This document shows, one piece after another, positions 1-6,110 of a stretch of DNA of 6,110 nucleotides. Under the pieces are notes generated by a model, which was not told the origin of the DNA, ran no database searches, and was given only the letters and a program-made list of their open reading frames with translations. The stretch lies in contig DIYV01000059.1 in assembly GCA_002429165.1 (NCBI GenBank), positions 1 to 6,110 of the forward strand. Reading direction: 5' to 3'. Position 1 is the stretch's first letter; every line of letters starts with the position of its first letter. Position numbers and translations under genes: made by a program. This DNA comes from Gallionella sp. UBA6045 (GTDB lineage: Bacteria; Pseudomonadota; Gammaproteobacteria; Burkholderiales; Gallionellaceae).

Positions 1-19
1 AGATGTGTATAAGAGACAG
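1..19 (+). other. Tn5/Nextera mosaic-end adapter remnant (artefact)
   Basis: The first 19 bases read AGATGTGTATAAGAGACAG, which is exactly the Tn5 transposase mosaic end used in Nextera/tagmentation libraries. It lies at the extreme end of the window and stops abruptly where genuine gltD sequence begins at base 20. It is sequencing adapter left on the contig end and not biology. It happens to be in frame with gltD, so translation from the ATG at base 5 gives a false N-terminus Met-Tyr-Lys-Arg-Gln. Confidence 0.97.
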
Positions 20-598
20 GGCAACCTCGTGGTGGTGATCGGCGGCGGCGATACCGGCTCGGATTGTGTGGGCACATCGAACCGCCATGGCGCATTGTCA
101 ATCACCCAGCTCGAGGTGATGCCGCGTCCGCCGGAGCACGAAAACAAGTCGCTGGTATGGCCGAACTGGCCGCTGAAGCTGCGCACTTCCAGCTCGCACG
201 AGGAAGGCGCGAATCGTGACTGGGCTATCGTCACCAAGGAATTCATCGGCAAGGACGGCAAGCTCGAGAAGCTGCGCGCGGTGCGCGTCGAGTGGAAAGA
301 CGGCAAGATGAGCGAGATCGCCGGCAGCGAATTCGAGCTGAAGGCCGACCTGGTATTGCTGGCTATGGGCTTCGTCAGCCCGGAGCAGAAGGTGCTGGAT
401 GCTTTCGGTGTGGAAAAAGACGCGCGCGGGAATATCAAGGCCGACACGGAAAATTACCGCACCAGCAAGGACAAGGTATTCGCCGCAGGCGACATGCGCC
501 GGGGGCAATCGCTGGTGGTATGGGCGATACGCGAAGGCCGTCAGAGCGCGCGCGCTGTAGACGAATTTCTGATGGGATCATCGGTACTGCCACGCTGA
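20..598 (+). CDS. gltD: Glutamate synthase (NADPH) small subunit, C-terminal part (5' truncated)
   Basis: This is the beta subunit of NADPH-dependent glutamate synthase. It oxidises NADPH on FAD and passes electrons through Fe-S clusters to the large subunit GltB, which makes two glutamates from glutamine and 2-oxoglutarate in the cytoplasm. About 192 residues remain, against roughly 470-490 for the full protein. The fragment opens in the second Rossmann fold with the dinucleotide-binding run [13 protein letters not shown] (GGGDTG at fragment residues 8-13), followed by the family-typical LEVMPRPPE. Near the C-terminus, [10 protein letters not shown] (about 155-164) and the following AIREGR form the conserved flavin-binding segment of this oxidoreductase family. 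The N-terminal Fe-S region and first FAD fold are missing because the contig ends, not because the gene is broken. The frame ends at TGA 596-598. Any start at base 5 is adapter-derived and must be ignored. gltB is expected upstream, outside the window. Confidence 0.95.
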   Translation, partial: GNLVVVIGGGDTGSDCVGTSNRHGALSITQLEVMPRPPEHENKSLVWPNWPLKLRTSSSHEEGANRDWAIVTKEFIGKDGKLEKLRAVRVEWKDGKMSEIAGSEFELKADLVLLAMGFVSPEQKVLDAFGVEKDARGNIKADTENYRTSKDKVFAAGDMRRGQSLVVWAIREGRQSARAVDEFLMGSSVLPR

Positions 599-637
599 TT
601 CGCAGTCAGGCGAGGGTAGGTTTTATAAAAAATAAAT

Positions 638-690
638 TGACCACGGAAGGCACGGAAAAGGCAAAAATATTCCGTGTGTTCCGTGGTTCA
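638..690. repeat. Imperfect inverted repeat, CCACGGAA...TTCCGTGG type
   Basis: The left arm, 641-657 (CCACGGAAGGCACGGAA), pairs with the right arm, 670-686 (TTCCGTGTGTTCCGTGG). Fifteen of 17 positions are complementary and two central positions mismatch. The loop is 12 bases and A-rich. Just outside the arms, TGA (638-640) and TTCA (687-690) extend the symmetry if one base is bulged. Each arm contains a repeated ACGGAA unit. The element sits between gltD and hemE and is not followed by a clean T-run, so a simple intrinsic terminator is unlikely, although the folded RNA could affect 3' end formation or stability. From general knowledge, ACGGAA-rich dyads of this kind recur between genes in many environmental proteobacteria and give spurious peptides such as NHGTHG or FRVFRG. 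Membership in such a dispersed family cannot be shown from a single copy. No second copy was seen in the window. Confidence 0.75.
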
Positions 691-755
691 TATTTTGATG
701 TTTGTCTGGCCCTGGATAGCAGTATCTGTGGTCTTGGTAGAACTGAGGAAATACA

Positions 756-1820
756 ATGAACTTCAAGCTGAAAAACGACACCTTCCTGCGTGCGCTGCTG
801 CGCCAGCCTACCGAATACACACCGATGTGGATGATGCGCCAAGCCGGTCGTTTTTTGCCGGAATACCGCGAAACGCGCAAGCGCGCCGGCAGTTTTCTCG
901 GGCTGTGCAAGAACCCGGACTTCGCGACCGAAGTGACGCTGCAACCGTTGGACCGTTACCCCCTCGATGCGGCGATCCTGTTTTCCGACATACTCACCGT
1001 GCCCGATGCGATGGGTCTGGGTCTGTATTTTTCCGATGGCGAAGGCCCGAAGTTCGAACGCCCGTTGCGCGATGAGACCGCGATCAAGGCATTGCGCGTG
1101 CCTGACATCGGCAAGGATTTGAAATACGTTACCGATGCCGTGTCGCAGATCCGCAAGACACTGGATGGGCGCGTGCCGTTGATCGGCTTCTCCGGCAGCC
1201 CGTTCACGCTTTCGTGCTATATGGTGGAAGGCGGCGGCAGCGACGACTACGCCAAAGTCAAGACACTGATGTACAACGAACCCAAGCTGATGCATCACAT
1301 TCTCGAAGTGACCACCCAGGCGGTGATCGCTTACCTGAATGCGCAGATCGAAGCCGGCGCTCAGGCCGTGATGATTTTCGATTCATGGGGCGGCGTGTTG
1401 TCACATGCGGCGTTCCACGAATTTTCTCTGGCTTACACGCATCGCATCGTGGACGGTTTGATCAAGGAAAAAGACGGCGTGCGTATTCCTTCCATTGTAT
1501 TCACCAAGGGCGGCGGCTTGTGGCTCGAGAGCATCGCCAACACCGGCTGCGATGCGGTCGGCCTGGACTGGAATATAGACATCGGCATCGCGCGCCAGCG
1601 CGTAGGCAACAAAGTCGCGTTGCAAGGAAACATGGACCCGGCGGTGCTGTTTGCCTCGCCTGATGCGATACACAAAGAAGTGGACCACATCCTGGGCAGC
1701 TACGGTTTCGGCAGCGGCCACGTGTTCAACCTGGGCCACGGCATCTCGCAACATACCGACCCGGAACACGTGACGGCGCTGGTCAAGGCAGTGCACGAAC
1801 TGAGCAGAAAGTACCACTGA
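756..1820 (+). CDS. hemE: Uroporphyrinogen decarboxylase
   Basis: This enzyme decarboxylates the four acetate side chains of uroporphyrinogen III to give coproporphyrinogen III, the step that commits tetrapyrroles to protohaem. It is cytoplasmic, cofactor-free and usually a homodimer. The product is 354 residues, the same length as E. coli HemE. The signature [12 protein letters not shown] lies at 27-38 and supplies the substrate-binding arginines R28 and R32. ILFSDIL contains the catalytic aspartate D78 (human Asp86). [17 protein letters not shown] holds Y155, FDSWGG holds S210, and FNLGHGI holds H328, matching human Tyr164, Ser219 and His339. No key residue is missing. The start is supported by GAGGA at 745-749, six bases before the ATG, and by the family-like N-terminus. 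It is 157 bases downstream of gltD with no clear promoter of its own, so it may be read through from glt or from a weak site in the spacer. A strong terminator follows. Confidence 0.98.
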   Translation: MNFKLKNDTFLRALLRQPTEYTPMWMMRQAGRFLPEYRETRKRAGSFLGLCKNPDFATEVTLQPLDRYPLDAAILFSDILTVPDAMGLGLYFSDGEGPKFERPLRDETAIKALRVPDIGKDLKYVTDAVSQIRKTLDGRVPLIGFSGSPFTLSCYMVEGGGSDDYAKVKTLMYNEPKLMHHILEVTTQAVIAYLNAQIEAGAQAVMIFDSWGGVLSHAAFHEFSLAYTHRIVDGLIKEKDGVRIPSIVFTKGGGLWLESIANTGCDAVGLDWNIDIGIARQRVGNKVALQGNMDPAVLFASPDAIHKEVDHILGSYGFGSGHVFNLGHGISQHTDPEHVTALVKAVHELSRKYH

Positions 1821-1851
1821 CAATTTTGCCTATCAATGTAGGAACCAAAAC

Positions 1852-1880
1852 AAAGGCCGCAGGTATCTCCTGCGGCTTTT
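1852..1880 (+). terminator. Rho-independent terminator after hemE
   Basis: An 8-bp perfect stem, GCCGCAGG (1856-1863) with CCTGCGGC (1869-1876), closes a 5-base loop TATCT. It is followed by TTTT (1877-1880) and preceded by CAAAG. The flanking A and T bases can lengthen the stem, so it could also work on the opposite strand. It begins about 30 bases after the hemE stop and ends about 40 bases before the priA start. It therefore separates the two genes and implies that priA has its own promoter or depends on read-through. Confidence 0.88.
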
Positions 1881-1922
1881 GCATTTCTGCGACAATCGCA
1901 ATGTTGATTGCCTGAAAAAAAT

Positions 1923-4100
1923 ATGCCTATCGTCCGTGTCGCTCTCGATGTGCCGCTGTCCACCCTGTTTGATTACTCGGTGCCGGAGGGTATCGCGGTT
2001 GAAATTGGCTTGCGTGTGATCGTGCCGTTCGGGCGACGGCAGATGGTTGGCGTGGTGATGGAGTGTGTTACCGCTACCGATGTGGCACCGGAACGCGTCA
2101 AGCCGGTGAACCAGGTGTTGCGCGACTGCGCGCCGCTGTCGGCGCAGTTGCTGAACCTGCTGCGCTTTTGCAGCGACTATTACCGTTATCCGATCGGGCA
2201 GACCGTTTTGTCCGCATTGCCGACACGATTGCGTTCGGACAAACCAATCGTCAGCAAACCGATTTTGAATTATCGCCTGAGCAAAAACGGCGCCGCACTT
2301 GACCTGGAATCATTTCCAAAACGCAAAGTGGTGCAGCGGCGCATACTTGCCAGGCTTGCCGGGCAGCCGTGCAGTCTTGTGCAGCTTAAAAGCCTTTCGC
2401 CGACGGCGGGAATACAACTCAAGGCGCTGCTCCATGAAGGTTATGTGGAGCATTGCGAAGAACCGTTACCCTCTGCCGAACATGTTTTCGACAATGCGCA
2501 CACACTCACCGGAGAACAGCAGCAGGCGGTTAATGCAGTCACAGCAGCGCAGGGTTTTGCTTGTTTCCTGTTGCACGGTATCACCGGCAGCGGCAAGACC
2601 GAGGTGTATGTGCACCTGATGCACGATGTCTTGCGACGCGGCGGGCAGGTATTGTTGCTGGTGCCTGAAATCAATCTCACGCCGCAACTGGAAAATTATT
2701 TCCGCAGCCGCTTCCCCGATGTAAATCTGATCAGTTTGCATAGCGGCCTGTCCGAGGGAGAACGTTTGCATAACTGGCAACAGGCACAACTGGGCGCTGC
2801 GCAGATCGTGCTCGGCACACGCCTGTCGGTGTTTGCCGAGTTGCCCGGACTCGCACTAATCATCGTGGATGAGGAGCATGACAGTTCGTTCAAGCAGCAG
2901 GATGGCCTGCGCTACTCGGCGCGCGATGTGGCGGTATTTCGCGCCAATCAATGCGGCATTTCCATCATGCTGGGCTCGGCCACGCCGTCACTGGAGAGTT
3001 ACTACAACGCGCAAAGCGGCCGTTACCGGATGCTCAAGCTGACCGGGCGCGCGCTGGCCGAGGCACGCCTGCCTGCGGTGCGCAGCATCAATATCACCCA
3101 GACTGTGATGCACCACGGCATCAGCGAAAATCTGTTGCACGAGATCGGTCAGCGCATTGCGCGCAAGGAGCAAAGTCTGCTGTTCATCAACCGGCGCGGT
3201 TACGCGCCGGTGCTGATGTGCACCGGTTGCGGATGGTTGTCCGGCTGCAAACACTGCGCGGGCAAGATGGTGCTGCATTTGAAAGATCAACGTCTGCGCT
3301 GCCACCATTGCGGTTATCAGATTCGCGTACCCAGGGCATGTCCCGATTGCGGCAGCGCGGATTTGATTCCGGTCGGCAGCGGTACGCAGCGCGTGGAAAG
3401 CGTGTTGCAGGAACGTTTCCCGGATGCACGCATATTGCGTGTGGACCGCGACAGCACGCGCAACAAGCGCGCCTGGCAGACCATGCGCGAGCAGATACAT
3501 GCGAACGAGGTGGACATCCTGGTGGGCACGCAGATGCTCGCCAAGGGACACGACTTTCCCGCGCTGACTTTGGTCGGTGTGCTCAATCCGGACAGCGCGC
3601 TGTACAGCAGCGATTTTCGCGCGCCGGAAAAACTGTTTGCGCAACTGGTCCAGGTAGCCGGGCGTGCAGGTCGAGCCGACAAACCCGGCGAGGTGATCAT
3701 CCAGACCGCTTTCCCCGATCATCCCTTGTTCCGCGCCCTGCAGACGCATGATTTCGAAGGCTGGGCGGTATCGCAACTTGCCGAGCGGCAGATGGCGGGC
3801 TTCCCGCCGTTCGTTTACCAGGCCATGCTGCGCGCGGAGGGCAAGGAGGAAAGTGAGGTTTATGCGTATCTCAACCAGGCGCGAACGGCCGGAATCGCAC
3901 TCCGGCAAGAAGTGGAAATATTCGGCGTGGTGCCGGCCGCCCTGCCGCGCCGTGCCAACCACCTGCGCGCGCAATTGCTGATACAGGCCGCATCGCGCAA
4001 ATCCCTGCAACAGTTCCTGCGCGCCTGGCAGCCGTCCCTGGACTCGCTGGAGGCAAAAAAACTCAGATGCAGCCTGGACATCGACCCGTTGGAGTTCTAG
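1923..4100 (+). CDS. priA: Primosomal protein N' (replication restart helicase PriA)
   Basis: PriA recognises stalled or collapsed forks and D-loops, unwinds the lagging arm 3' to 5' and starts reloading of DnaB. From ATG 1923 the product is 725 residues; E. coli PriA has 732. The N-terminal 3'-DNA-binding domain (about 1-100) begins MPIVRVALDVPL, the usual family opening. A winged-helix region follows (about 130-185). The helicase core shows Walker A GITGSGKT (219-226, K225), Walker B DEEH (316-319), SATP (352-355), GTQMLAKGHDFP (535-546) and motif VI QVAGRAGR (577-584). Eight cysteines inserted in the core (433, 436, 442, 445, 460, 463, 473, 476) are the two zinc sites. The frame also opens at TTG 1908, adding five residues (MPEKN), but ATG 1923 fits the family better. 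Neither start has a clear Shine-Dalgarno. TGCGACAAT at 1888-1896 could be an extended -10 element. The gene is intact. Confidence 0.97.
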   Translation: MPIVRVALDVPLSTLFDYSVPEGIAVEIGLRVIVPFGRRQMVGVVMECVTATDVAPERVKPVNQVLRDCAPLSAQLLNLLRFCSDYYRYPIGQTVLSALPTRLRSDKPIVSKPILNYRLSKNGAALDLESFPKRKVVQRRILARLAGQPCSLVQLKSLSPTAGIQLKALLHEGYVEHCEEPLPSAEHVFDNAHTLTGEQQQAVNAVTAAQGFACFLLHGITGSGKTEVYVHLMHDVLRRGGQVLLLVPEINLTPQLENYFRSRFPDVNLISLHSGLSEGERLHNWQQAQLGAAQIVLGTRLSVFAELPGLALIIVDEEHDSSFKQQDGLRYSARDVAVFRANQCGISIMLGSATPSLESYYNAQSGRYRMLKLTGRALAEARLPAVRSINITQTVMHHGISENLLHEIGQRIARKEQSLLFINRRGYAPVLMCTGCGWLSGCKHCAGKMVLHLKDQRLRCHHCGYQIRVPRACPDCGSADLIPVGSGTQRVESVLQERFPDARILRVDRDSTRNKRAWQTMREQIHANEVDILVGTQMLAKGHDFPALTLVGVLNPDSALYSSDFRAPEKLFAQLVQVAGRAGRADKPGEVIIQTAFPDHPLFRALQTHDFEGWAVSQLAERQMAGFPPFVYQAMLRAEGKEESEVYAYLNQARTAGIALRQEVEIFGVVPAALPRRANHLRAQLLIQAASRKSLQQFLRAWQPSLDSLEAKKLRCSLDIDPLEF

Positions 4101-4131
4101 TTGAATGACGGATAAACCGAACAGTTATAAT
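4101..4131 (+). promoter_or_regulatory. Candidate sigma70-type promoter for the cytochrome/kinase unit
   Basis: A perfect TATAAT lies at 4126-4131, directly in the short spacer after priA. The best upstream partner is TTGAAT at 4101-4106, with a spacer of 19 bases, longer than the usual 16-18, so the -35 assignment is weak. Transcription would begin near 4138, leaving a leader of about 55 bases before the ATG at 4194. No terminator hairpin was seen between priA and the next gene, so read-through from priA is also possible. Confidence 0.45.
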
Positions 4132-4193
4132 GCCGGCCCTGCATGACCACAAGGCGCTGCCTATCCACCGTTATCTTTGGAATTGATTAAATA

Positions 4194-4937
4194 ATGATTG
4201 AAATATCACTGCAGAAACTCAAATTGCCGCACAAAACCCTGTTCACCGGTTATCTGCTTGTAATCGGACTGGGACTGCTGATGGCAGGCGCGCAAATTAT
4301 GCTGACGCATGGCATGGCGGACGGCAAGTTGGGACTTTCGGTGGATGATATTGTGTACAGCTACTATGGCAACCGCTCGGGTTCAAAGCTTGAATCCATG
4401 ATCAATGGCTCGATGAAGAGTCATGCACCGGCGGAAGTGCGGCTCGACATTATAAAGTGGGTGCGCAATGGTTCTCCCGAAGATAAATGGAATAACCATT
4501 TCAAGGGTGTATTCGCCCAGCATTGCACGATGTGCCACAGCACAATACCCGGCATTCCGGATTTCACCAGCTACCAGGCAGTGAAACAGGAGGCGAAGAT
4601 CGATGAAGGTGCCAGCATCACGAGTCTGACGCGCGTTTCGCATATCCATTTGTTTGGCATTGCTTTCATTTTTTTCTTTGTAGGCTGGATATTCAGTTAC
4701 GCATCGGGTTTCAGCAACCGGCTCAAAGCGTTTCTCATTTTCATGCCGTTTGCCTTTCTTATCCTGGACGTTGCTTCATGGTGGCTGACCAAATTGAACC
4801 CGAACTTTGCCTGGCTGGTGATCATCGGCGGATTCGGCTATAGCCTTGCCTCGGCGGTGATGATCCTTACATCGCTTTATCAAATGTGGTTCATCAAAAA
4901 ACCGGCTTCAAGACCAGCATCATCAAACATACATTGA
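4194..4937 (+). CDS. Four-helix inner-membrane protein with one periplasmic haem c motif
   Basis: I do not recognise this family by name with certainty. The 247-residue product has a basic N-terminus, a first hydrophobic helix at about 16-37 that would act as an uncleaved signal anchor, a hydrophilic stretch (38-148), then three helices at about 149-171, 177-198 and 204-230. Arginine and lysine lie in the N-terminus, the 172-178 loop and the C-terminal tail, so by the positive-inside rule residues 38-148 are periplasmic. That domain carries one CxxCH motif, CTMCH at 111-115, placed correctly for covalent haem attachment by the cytochrome c maturation machinery. H150 and H152 at the membrane entry of helix 2, along with H39, are possible further haem ligands. 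The ATG at 4194 has only a weak Shine-Dalgarno (TGGAA, 4178-4182). The stop TGA overlaps the TTG start of the following kinase gene. Its role is unknown; electron transfer or redox/ligand sensing are the reasonable options. Membrane haem protein: fairly sure. Function: not known. Confidence 0.85.
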   Translation: MIEISLQKLKLPHKTLFTGYLLVIGLGLLMAGAQIMLTHGMADGKLGLSVDDIVYSYYGNRSGSKLESMINGSMKSHAPAEVRLDIIKWVRNGSPEDKWNNHFKGVFAQHCTMCHSTIPGIPDFTSYQAVKQEAKIDEGASITSLTRVSHIHLFGIAFIFFFVGWIFSYASGFSNRLKAFLIFMPFAFLILDVASWWLTKLNPNFAWLVIIGGFGYSLASAVMILTSLYQMWFIKKPASRPASSNIH

Positions 4938-6110
4938 AAAATTTGTTCGGGACTCCCCGCGGGACAATTTATTTGATCGCCCTGTTGATACTGACGGCAG
5001 AGTTCCTGATCATGATGTTGATAGAGATTGTTTTAAAGCCGATTTTTGGCCCGAATATTTCGTCAACCTTCTGGGACTTTCTGGATCCGTTTTTTCTGAT
5101 TGTTATCGTCACTCCCTGGATTTATGTTTTGGCTGTGCGCCCGTTGGAAAAACAAAAGGTAATGCTCCGGCAACAATTCAACGAACTGAGTATCACCGCT
5201 GTCACTTTCGAATCCATGGAAGGAGTGGTAGTGACCGATGCCAACAACAAGATCCTCAGGGTCAATCGTTCATTCACGGAAATAACAGGGTATAGCAACG
5301 AAGAAGCAATCGGGAAGACGCCCGGCATGCTCCACTCGGGCCGCCAGGACAAGGAGTTTTACCGCAACATGTGGCAGGTCCTGGAGCGGGACCGGTTCTG
5401 GAGCGGCGAAGTATGGAACCGCAACAAGCGCGGCGAGATATACCCGGAGTGGCTGACCATTACCGCTGTGCTTGGTACGGAAGGGCAAGTGGCCAACTAT
5501 GTCGGCATTTTCTCCGATATTTCCGAACGCAAGGCAGGCGAACAGCAATTGCGCAAACTCACCGCACATATCCAGACCGCGCGCGAAGAGGAAAAAACCA
5601 GGATCGCCCGCGAGATCCACGACGATCTGGGCGGCACGCTGACCGCACTTAAAATGGAGGCTTACCATCTGGGGGGCAAGCTGTCCGGCAACGTGCAGAC
5701 AGCACCTTTGCTAGAACGTATCGTGTCCATGACACAACTGATCGATAACGCGGTGGGCGTCACACGGCGCGTCATCAGCGACCTGCATCCGACCATACTC
5801 GACGATCTCGGCCTGGTGGCGGCACTTGAATGGCAGTGCGGGCAATTCCACAAACGTACCGGCATCGCGTGCAAGGTCACCGGAGCGGAAAATGGCGAAG
5901 AAGGAAAATTAGATAAGACAGTAGCGATCAATCTTTTTCGCATCTTTCAGGAAGCACTGACCAATGTGGCACAGCATTCCGGCGCAAGCAGAGTAAATGC
6001 TGAATTTCATCAAAGTGATGAGGAGATCATTCTGGCGATCAGCGACAATGGCCGGGGACTGCCGGAAGGACACGTCATTGCGCAGACCTCCTATGGCCTG
6101 CGCGGCATGC
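4934..6110 (+). CDS. PAS-domain sensor histidine kinase, NarL/HisKA_3 class (3' truncated)
   Basis: An open frame runs without a stop from 4934 to the window end, 392 codons. The N-terminus has two hydrophobic helices (about 11-34 and 50-69) separated by some 15 residues, so there is almost no periplasmic domain. A PAS domain with its PAC end follows (about 84-200): VVVTDANNKILRVNRSFTEI, then FWSGEVWNRNKRGEIYPEW, then FSDISERK. The dimerisation/phosphotransfer domain holds the HisKA_3 motif AREIHDDLGG with the phospho-acceptor H229. The HATPase domain shows the N box FQEALTNVAQHSG (E340, N344), the G1 box DNGRG (371-375) and the start of YGLRGM, where the sequence ends. A kinase of this type phosphorylates a LuxR/NarL-type response regulator, probably encoded just beyond the window. 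The best start is TTG 4934, overlapping the previous stop (TTGA), because the first in-frame ATGs (5012, 5015) would cut the first helix in half. Translational coupling to the cytochrome gene is likely. The signal is not evident. Confidence 0.92.
   Translation, partial: MKNLFGTPRGTIYLIALLILTAEFLIMMLIEIVLKPIFGPNISSTFWDFLDPFFLIVIVTPWIYVLAVRPLEKQKVMLRQQFNELSITAVTFESMEGVVVTDANNKILRVNRSFTEITGYSNEEAIGKTPGMLHSGRQDKEFYRNMWQVLERDRFWSGEVWNRNKRGEIYPEWLTITAVLGTEGQVANYVGIFSDISERKAGEQQLRKLTAHIQTAREEEKTRIAREIHDDLGGTLTALKMEAYHLGGKLSGNVQTAPLLERIVSMTQLIDNAVGVTRRVISDLHPTILDDLGLVAALEWQCGQFHKRTGIACKVTGAENGEEGKLDKTVAINLFRIFQEALTNVAQHSGASRVNAEFHQSDEEIILAISDNGRGLPEGHVIAQTSYGLRGM

Noticed and set aside
641..696. The gltD-hemE hairpin as an intrinsic terminator for gltD
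   Set aside because: The stem has two central mismatches, the loop is large, and the right arm is followed by TTCATATTTTGATG instead of a direct T-run. Terminator action is possible but not supported well enough to call.
637..730. A promoter for hemE in the spacer (TTGACC at 637-642, or TTGTCT at 702-707 with TATCTG at 723-728)
   Set aside because: TTGACC has no acceptable -10 at the right distance and lies in the repeat. TTGTCT/TATCTG has a spacer of only 15 bases and a poor -10 match.
292..759. A 155-codon + frame spanning the gltD end and the spacer
   Set aside because: It is out of frame with gltD, Arg-rich and without a recognisable fold. Its tail simply translates the inverted repeat, giving peptides such as TTEGTEKA and FRVFRG.
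606..1298. A 230-codon open frame on the - strand opposite hemE
   Set aside because: It overlaps intact hemE and runs on through the intergenic inverted repeat. Its translation shows no domain and no start signal.
2988..4010. A 340-codon open frame on the - strand opposite priA
   Set aside because: The + strand carries complete PriA with all helicase motifs. The antisense frame has low-complexity, Arg/Gln/His-rich content with no recognisable domain and is a by-product of GC-rich codon use.
5270..5943. Several short - strand frames opposite the kinase gene
   Set aside because: The + frame from 4934 is continuous and encodes ordered PAS, HisKA_3 and HATPase motifs, so the antisense frames are shadows.

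Overview
The window reads as a piece of a betaproteobacterial chromosome. The order gltD - hemE - priA, all on the + strand, is a familiar housekeeping arrangement in Betaproteobacteria, and the protein sequences fit the Nitrosomonadales/Gallionellaceae side of that class. This placement is inferred from gene order and protein flavour, not from a search. Bases 1-19 are not genomic: they match the 19-base Tn5/Nextera mosaic end exactly, so the window begins at the raw end of an untrimmed assembly.

Layout: (1) 20-598, the C-terminal part of the glutamate synthase small subunit (gltD). (2) 599-755, a spacer holding an imperfect 17-bp inverted repeat of the CCACGGAA/TTCCGTGG type. (3) 756-1820, complete hemE (uroporphyrinogen decarboxylase) with a good ribosome binding site. 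(4) 1852-1880, a strong intrinsic terminator. (5) 1923-4100, complete priA (primosomal helicase), better started at ATG 1923 than at the upstream TTG. (6) 4101-4193, a short spacer with a perfect TATAAT box. (7) 4194-4937, a four-helix membrane protein with one CxxCH haem c motif. (8) 4934 to the window end, a membrane-bound PAS sensor histidine kinase of the NarL/HisKA_3 class. It starts at a TTG that overlaps the preceding stop codon and is cut off by the window end inside its ATPase domain.

The first three genes are core metabolism and replication restart: nitrogen assimilation, haem/sirohaem-branch tetrapyrrole synthesis, and restart of stalled forks. The last two form a separate, translationally coupled unit. 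The kinase has almost no periplasmic sensing region, and its partner is a membrane cytochrome with a periplasmic haem. A redox- or ligand-sensing cytochrome/kinase pair is therefore the most interesting hypothesis here, but it rests on inference from gene arrangement and topology. No RNA gene, CRISPR array, insertion sequence or transfer signature was seen.
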